Shown: piece by piece, positions 60,920 to 64,000 of the stretch
How positions within the stretch are numbered: the first letter of the stretch is position 1
How the letters are laid out: every line of letters starts with the position of its first letter
Assembly: GCA_017553685.1 (NCBI GenBank)
Contig: JAFZKH010000007.1
Coordinates: 1-64,000, forward strand
Reading direction: 5' to 3'
Source of the DNA: Bacilli bacterium
GTDB lineage: Bacteria; Bacillota_I; Bacilli_A; RF39; UBA660
DNA: 64,000 nt
The notes under the pieces: model-generated
What the model was told of the DNA's origin: nothing
The model's database searches: none
What the model saw: the letters and a program-made list of their open reading frames with translations, nothing else
Program-made: the position numbers and the translations under genes

Positions 60920-62641
60920 ATGGAAGCAAATGATATTAAAACAATTTTAGATGAAGCTAATAGTCGCTTTTTTAAGTTTCAAGATGATTTATCAAAAAGA
61001 GTAGATGATTTACAAAAAGAAAAAGAAGAAAAAATGCATCAAAAAATAGTTATTGATGAAGAAAATACTCCAAAAGAATATAGAGATAGATTAAATAAGT
61101 GTAGGGAACAATTAAGAAGTATTGCATCTGTTCAAAAATTTTGTGAATCTATGAAAAATGTTTGTGAAACAGAGTTAGAAATTACTAATGGAATATATAG
61201 TTTTAATCCTATGTTTGAAAATGTAGCTACTTTTATTTCTTATGTAGATTGTTTTGGTATTCCTGATATGAGAAAAGATACATATCAATTATTTCGTCAA
61301 GCTCAAAAAATATACAAAATTGAATATACAGTTAAGACATCAACTATCCAAGATTTAAATACAAAACTAAATAGAGTATATGGAATTCATACAATATATT
61401 GTTCAGATGATAGACAGAGTTATAAAACAGATACAAGTTTTGTAGTTAATAAAATTAGATCTGTTCTAGGAGACAAGGAAGCCTTTATAAATTTCTTTAA
61501 TGAAACTATAAGTTTTATGAATAAAATGTATAAACTATCTGAAAAATCAAAAGATGAATATATTGAAATGTATAATAAATGTATAGAAGAAATTAAAAAA
61601 TTAAAAATAGATGAAATAAAACAACCAATAAATGAAAAAATAGATTTATTAACTAAATTAAATAATCAATGTAAAGATGTAGTTGAATTTGGAACAATTT
61701 ATAACTATGATCCTACTCAAGAAAATTTAAATAAACTTGCTTCTGCATTAAAAACACTAGAATTAATAAGTAATAGAGAATATAGAATTTTAACTCATGA
61801 AAAAGTAGATGATGTAGAAGAAGAAACTGAAGAGGAAACTATTCAAACACCTGAAGTAATAACTAAAACTCCAAATAAACTTGAATTAGATTATTTTGGT
61901 GATAAGAATTCTAATTGTGTAATCTGTTTTCTTGGAGAAAATGGTAATGATATTTTATATGATCTAAATAATTCATTAGAAAAACCTGCTAGAATACAAG
62001 CATTATCTGAATTATCTAGAATATTTAAGGGATATATTGAAGAAAAAGATTTTTATGTTGAATTTGGTAAAGGCCCTTCTAAATCTGAAGAAAATGATAA
62101 GGTCAATGCATTATTAGAATCTCCTTATAATTTTAATTATAGAAGAATAGGAACTAGCCATGATCCATTTAGAATACATGCTATTCATAGATATTCTAAA
62201 TTATTAAATGAACTTGGATTTGGAACTGGTAATATTATGTTTTTTGGAGCAATAGGCCCTGTTTTTGATGATACTAAAGGTCCTACTTACCAAAAGGTAG
62301 GAAAAAGAACTATTGATGCTATTGGTTATAATAATCAAGAATCAAAATTAAATAGTAGTTTTGATACAATAGAACATATTACAAGAAGATATATTCCTGC
62401 ATTTTTACTTAGTGATGATGACAAAAAAAGAGTAAAAGAAGGTAAATTTTCTTCAAAAGATAAAGCTACTGGGAAAAATAGAAGTATAGGAGATAAAGAA
62501 TATTTCTTATTTGATTCTCTTGATGATAATTCAAAGAATAATGTAATAACATATTTAAAACGATATTTTACTATTCAATCTCAATATATGTTTAATATAA
62601 TGAAAGAATATGATGATATAAAAGATAAATCTTTTAATTAA
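60920..62641 (+). CDS. Hypothetical protein, 573 aa, between lepA and hemW
   Basis: Not recognised. Residues 1-300 are mainly helical with coiled-coil-like segments (LSKRVDDLQKEKEEKMHQK) and several cysteines; an acidic linker (VEEETEEET) lies near 302-310. Residues 325-573 form another domain with CVICFLGENG, EKPARIQALSELSRI, and FGTGNIMFFGAIGPVFDD. No membrane segment or signal. It sits tightly inside the lepA-hemW run (six bases after lepA, 10 before hemW), so it is probably co-transcribed with both. No known domain can be named. Confidence 0.7.
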   Translation: MEANDIKTILDEANSRFFKFQDDLSKRVDDLQKEKEEKMHQKIVIDEENTPKEYRDRLNKCREQLRSIASVQKFCESMKNVCETELEITNGIYSFNPMFENVATFISYVDCFGIPDMRKDTYQLFRQAQKIYKIEYTVKTSTIQDLNTKLNRVYGIHTIYCSDDRQSYKTDTSFVVNKIRSVLGDKEAFINFFNETISFMNKMYKLSEKSKDEYIEMYNKCIEEIKKLKIDEIKQPINEKIDLLTKLNNQCKDVVEFGTIYNYDPTQENLNKLASALKTLELISNREYRILTHEKVDDVEEETEEETIQTPEVITKTPNKLELDYFGDKNSNCVICFLGENGNDILYDLNNSLEKPARIQALSELSRIFKGYIEEKDFYVEFGKGPSKSEENDKVNALLESPYNFNYRRIGTSHDPFRIHAIHRYSKLLNELGFGTGNIMFFGAIGPVFDDTKGPTYQKVGKRTIDAIGYNNQESKLNSSFDTIEHITRRYIPAFLLSDDDKKRVKEGKFSSKDKATGKNRSIGDKEYFLFDSLDDNSKNNVITYLKRYFTIQSQYMFNIMKEYDDIKDKSFN

Positions 62642-62651
62642 TGGAGTTATT

Positions 62652-63713
62652 ATGATTAAATCATGTTATATACATATACCTTTTTGTAAGAAAATATGCT
62701 CTTATTGTGATTTTTGTAAAATATTTTATAATGAAATATATATTAATAAATATTTAGATGCATTAGAAAATGAAATTAATAAATATTACAATAATGATTT
62801 ATTAGAAACTATTTATATAGGAGGAGGTACACCTTCTTCTTTAAGTTTAGAAGAATTAAATAGATTATTTAATATAATTGATAAATTAAATAAATCAAAA
62901 GATTTAGAATTTACTATAGAATGTAATATAGAAGATATTACTGAAGATAAATTAAAACTATTTAAAGATAGAGGCATTAATAGACTTAGTATAGGCGTTG
63001 AATCTTTTAATGAAAATAATTTAAAATTTATGAATAGACCCAGTATTGATTTAGATAAACTTAAATATGCTAAGAAATATTTTGATAATATAAATATAGA
63101 TCTTATTTATGCTTTACCTAATGAAACTTTAGAAATTTTAAATGAAGATTTAAATAAAGTATTAGATTTAGATGTTAAACATATATCTATTTATTCATTA
63201 ATAATAGAACCTAATACTAAGATAATGGATTTAGAACCTATAGATGATGAATTAGATTATGAAATGTATAAACTAATATGTGATAGATTATCTAATTATA
63301 ATCATTATGAAATTAGTAACTTTGCTATTCCTGGATATGAATCAAAGCATAATTTGACATATTGGAATAATGAAGAATACTATGGTTTTGGTATGGGAGC
63401 ATCTGGTTATGTAAATGATGTTAGATATACAAATACTAAAAGCATTAATAACTATATTAAAAATGAATTTAATAGAGTAGAGGAACATTTAACTACTTTA
63501 GATAAAGAAAAATATGAGTTAATAATGGGCTTTAGAAAATTATCTGGAATTAATATTGATAAGTATAAAGAAAAATATAATAGAGATTTATTGGATAATG
63601 AAACTATTAAAAGACTATTAAATGAAAATAAGCTACAAATTAAAGATAATAATATATTTATAAACAAAGAATATATTTATTTACAAAATGAAATATTATT
63701 ACAATTGATATAA
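62652..63713 (+). CDS. hemW: HemW, radical SAM heme chaperone-like protein
   Basis: 353 aa. IHIPFCKKICSYCDFCK gives the radical SAM cysteines (C-x3-C-x2-C) plus a fourth Cys three residues later, as in HemW; IGGGTPSSLS is the SAM-binding glycine motif. NRLSIGVESFNE and DLIYALPNET are family blocks, and HNLTYWNNEEYYGFGMGASGY is typical of HemW. It was long misannotated as oxygen-independent coproporphyrinogen oxidase; HemW lacks that activity and binds heme. lepA-hemW order is common in Bacillota. Confidence 0.93.
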   Translation: MIKSCYIHIPFCKKICSYCDFCKIFYNEIYINKYLDALENEINKYYNNDLLETIYIGGGTPSSLSLEELNRLFNIIDKLNKSKDLEFTIECNIEDITEDKLKLFKDRGINRLSIGVESFNENNLKFMNRPSIDLDKLKYAKKYFDNINIDLIYALPNETLEILNEDLNKVLDLDVKHISIYSLIIEPNTKIMDLEPIDDELDYEMYKLICDRLSNYNHYEISNFAIPGYESKHNLTYWNNEEYYGFGMGASGYVNDVRYTNTKSINNYIKNEFNRVEEHLTTLDKEKYELIMGFRKLSGINIDKYKEKYNRDLLDNETIKRLLNENKLQIKDNNIFINKEYIYLQNEILLQLI

Positions 63714-63733
63714 TTTATAAAATATAGTATAAT
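63705..63733 (+). promoter_or_regulatory. Promoter for the last gene
   Basis: TTGATA, 17 bases, TATAAT, overlapping the end of hemW. Confidence 0.6.
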
Positions 63734-63759
63734 TATTAAAAGAATAGAGGGTGATATAT

Positions 63760-64000
63760 TTGAATCCAGAAAATAATAGTGACAAGAATATGTCACTACC
63801 TTTTGAAAAGATAAATACTGAGGGAGAAGACATTGAGATTCTAAAAGATCCAAGAAGGAATCCTATAGAAGTCTTAAGTGATACAGAAAAGTCTTTAAAT
63901 AATAAAGTAGATCAAATTAAAACTAATATACAAAATAATGATATATATGAAACTAGTGTAGATATTCCTATTATTAAACAAAAAGAACCTAAAAAGAAAA
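63760..64000 (+). CDS. Hypothetical protein, 3' end outside window
   Basis: Open frame from a TTG at 63760 to the window end (80 codons visible). GAGGGTGA is 7 bases before the TTG; an ATG at codon 11 lacks a site. The visible part is polar, Asn/Lys/Glu-rich and likely disordered (NPENNSDKNMSLPFEKINTE) and ends in a lysine cluster, suggesting an N-terminal cytoplasmic segment before a membrane or other domain. It does not look like HrcA, which follows hemW in Bacillus. Its own promoter is TTGATA-17-TATAAT. Confidence 0.55.
   Translation, partial: MNPENNSDKNMSLPFEKINTEGEDIEILKDPRRNPIEVLSDTEKSLNNKVDQIKTNIQNNDIYETSVDIPIIKQKEPKKK

Noticed and set aside
62652-63713. Oxygen-independent coproporphyrinogen oxidase HemN
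   Set aside because: Length and the CxxxCxxC context with the GFGMGASGY block fit HemW, and no other heme genes are near.

Overview
The window is AT-rich, gene-dense DNA from a low-GC Gram-positive bacterium (Bacillota, Bacilli-like). The evidence is Shine-Dalgarno driven starts (AGGTGA or GGAGG), T-run intrinsic terminators, a class B-type sortase, an rnc-smc pair, an rpsT/lepA/hemW block, a mutL..miaA block, and ldh, efp, rpmG and yidD. TGA is used as a stop codon (tpiA and the radical SAM gene), so the code is standard and not the Mycoplasma/Spiroplasma code. The small genes, reduced regulation and AT bias suggest an uncultured gut Bacilli lineage such as RF39 or an Erysipelotrichales relative. 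That placement is inference. No insertion sequence, prophage, CRISPR array or plasmid function was seen.

Layout. (1) Bases 1-13401: the 3' part of one giant surface-protein gene, open from base 1, with InlB-like B repeats, a LamG-like domain, two glycine-rich domains, six beta-helix cassettes and a C-terminal membrane anchor. (2) 13470-18116: an unknown gene, a kinase-fold protein, a membrane-anchored nuclease, a membrane protein, a sortase, an acidic protein and gpmA. (3) 18160-25253: a TtcA-like protein, a DUF2207 membrane protein with a Cys/Gly tail coupled to a radical SAM/SPASM enzyme, a GDPD phosphodiesterase, a Zn-type macrodomain, rpmG, ldh, efp and tRNA-Arg. (4) 25347-30164: mostly unknown proteins, including three with a repeated helix-turn-helix-like unit. 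(5) 30246-37663: an acyl-CoA synthetase-like enzyme, a hybrid histidine kinase, a chagasin-like inhibitor, an M16 peptidase pair and a dTMP kinase. (6) 37673-40841, minus strand: a cell-wall hydrolase-like protein, two tandem HD-domain proteins and a methyltransferase. (7) 40928-43428: the largest repeat protein, then tRNA-Lys, -Ile, -Glu and -Ser. (8) 43481-47665: a ZnuA-like lipoprotein without its histidines, yidD, a clostripain-like peptidase and a zinc-ribbon membrane protein. (9) 47716-64000: housekeeping genes rnc, smc, uvrC, mutL, tpiA, miaA, rpsT, lepA and hemW with several unknown genes between them.

Most transcription units are short. They often begin with an extended -10 promoter (TGnTATAAT) placed directly on the T-run of the previous terminator, followed by a leader of roughly 10-25 bases and AGGTGA-N5-ATG. 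Many stop codons lie in the loop of the terminator hairpin. Because AGGTGA contains an in-frame GTG nine bases before many true ATGs, several starts here are set downstream of the longest open frame.

The best candidates for undescribed biology are: (a) a repeated module of about 54 residues (motif PLxxYCxxNxIxYxxV) found in four proteins, about 19 copies in all; (b) a DUF2207 protein whose Cys-Gly-Ser tail is translationally coupled to a radical SAM/SPASM enzyme, suggesting a modified tail; (c) the giant surface protein with an atypical sorting-like tail plus a class B-type sortase; and (d) terminator-promoter composite linkers with stop codons in hairpin loops.
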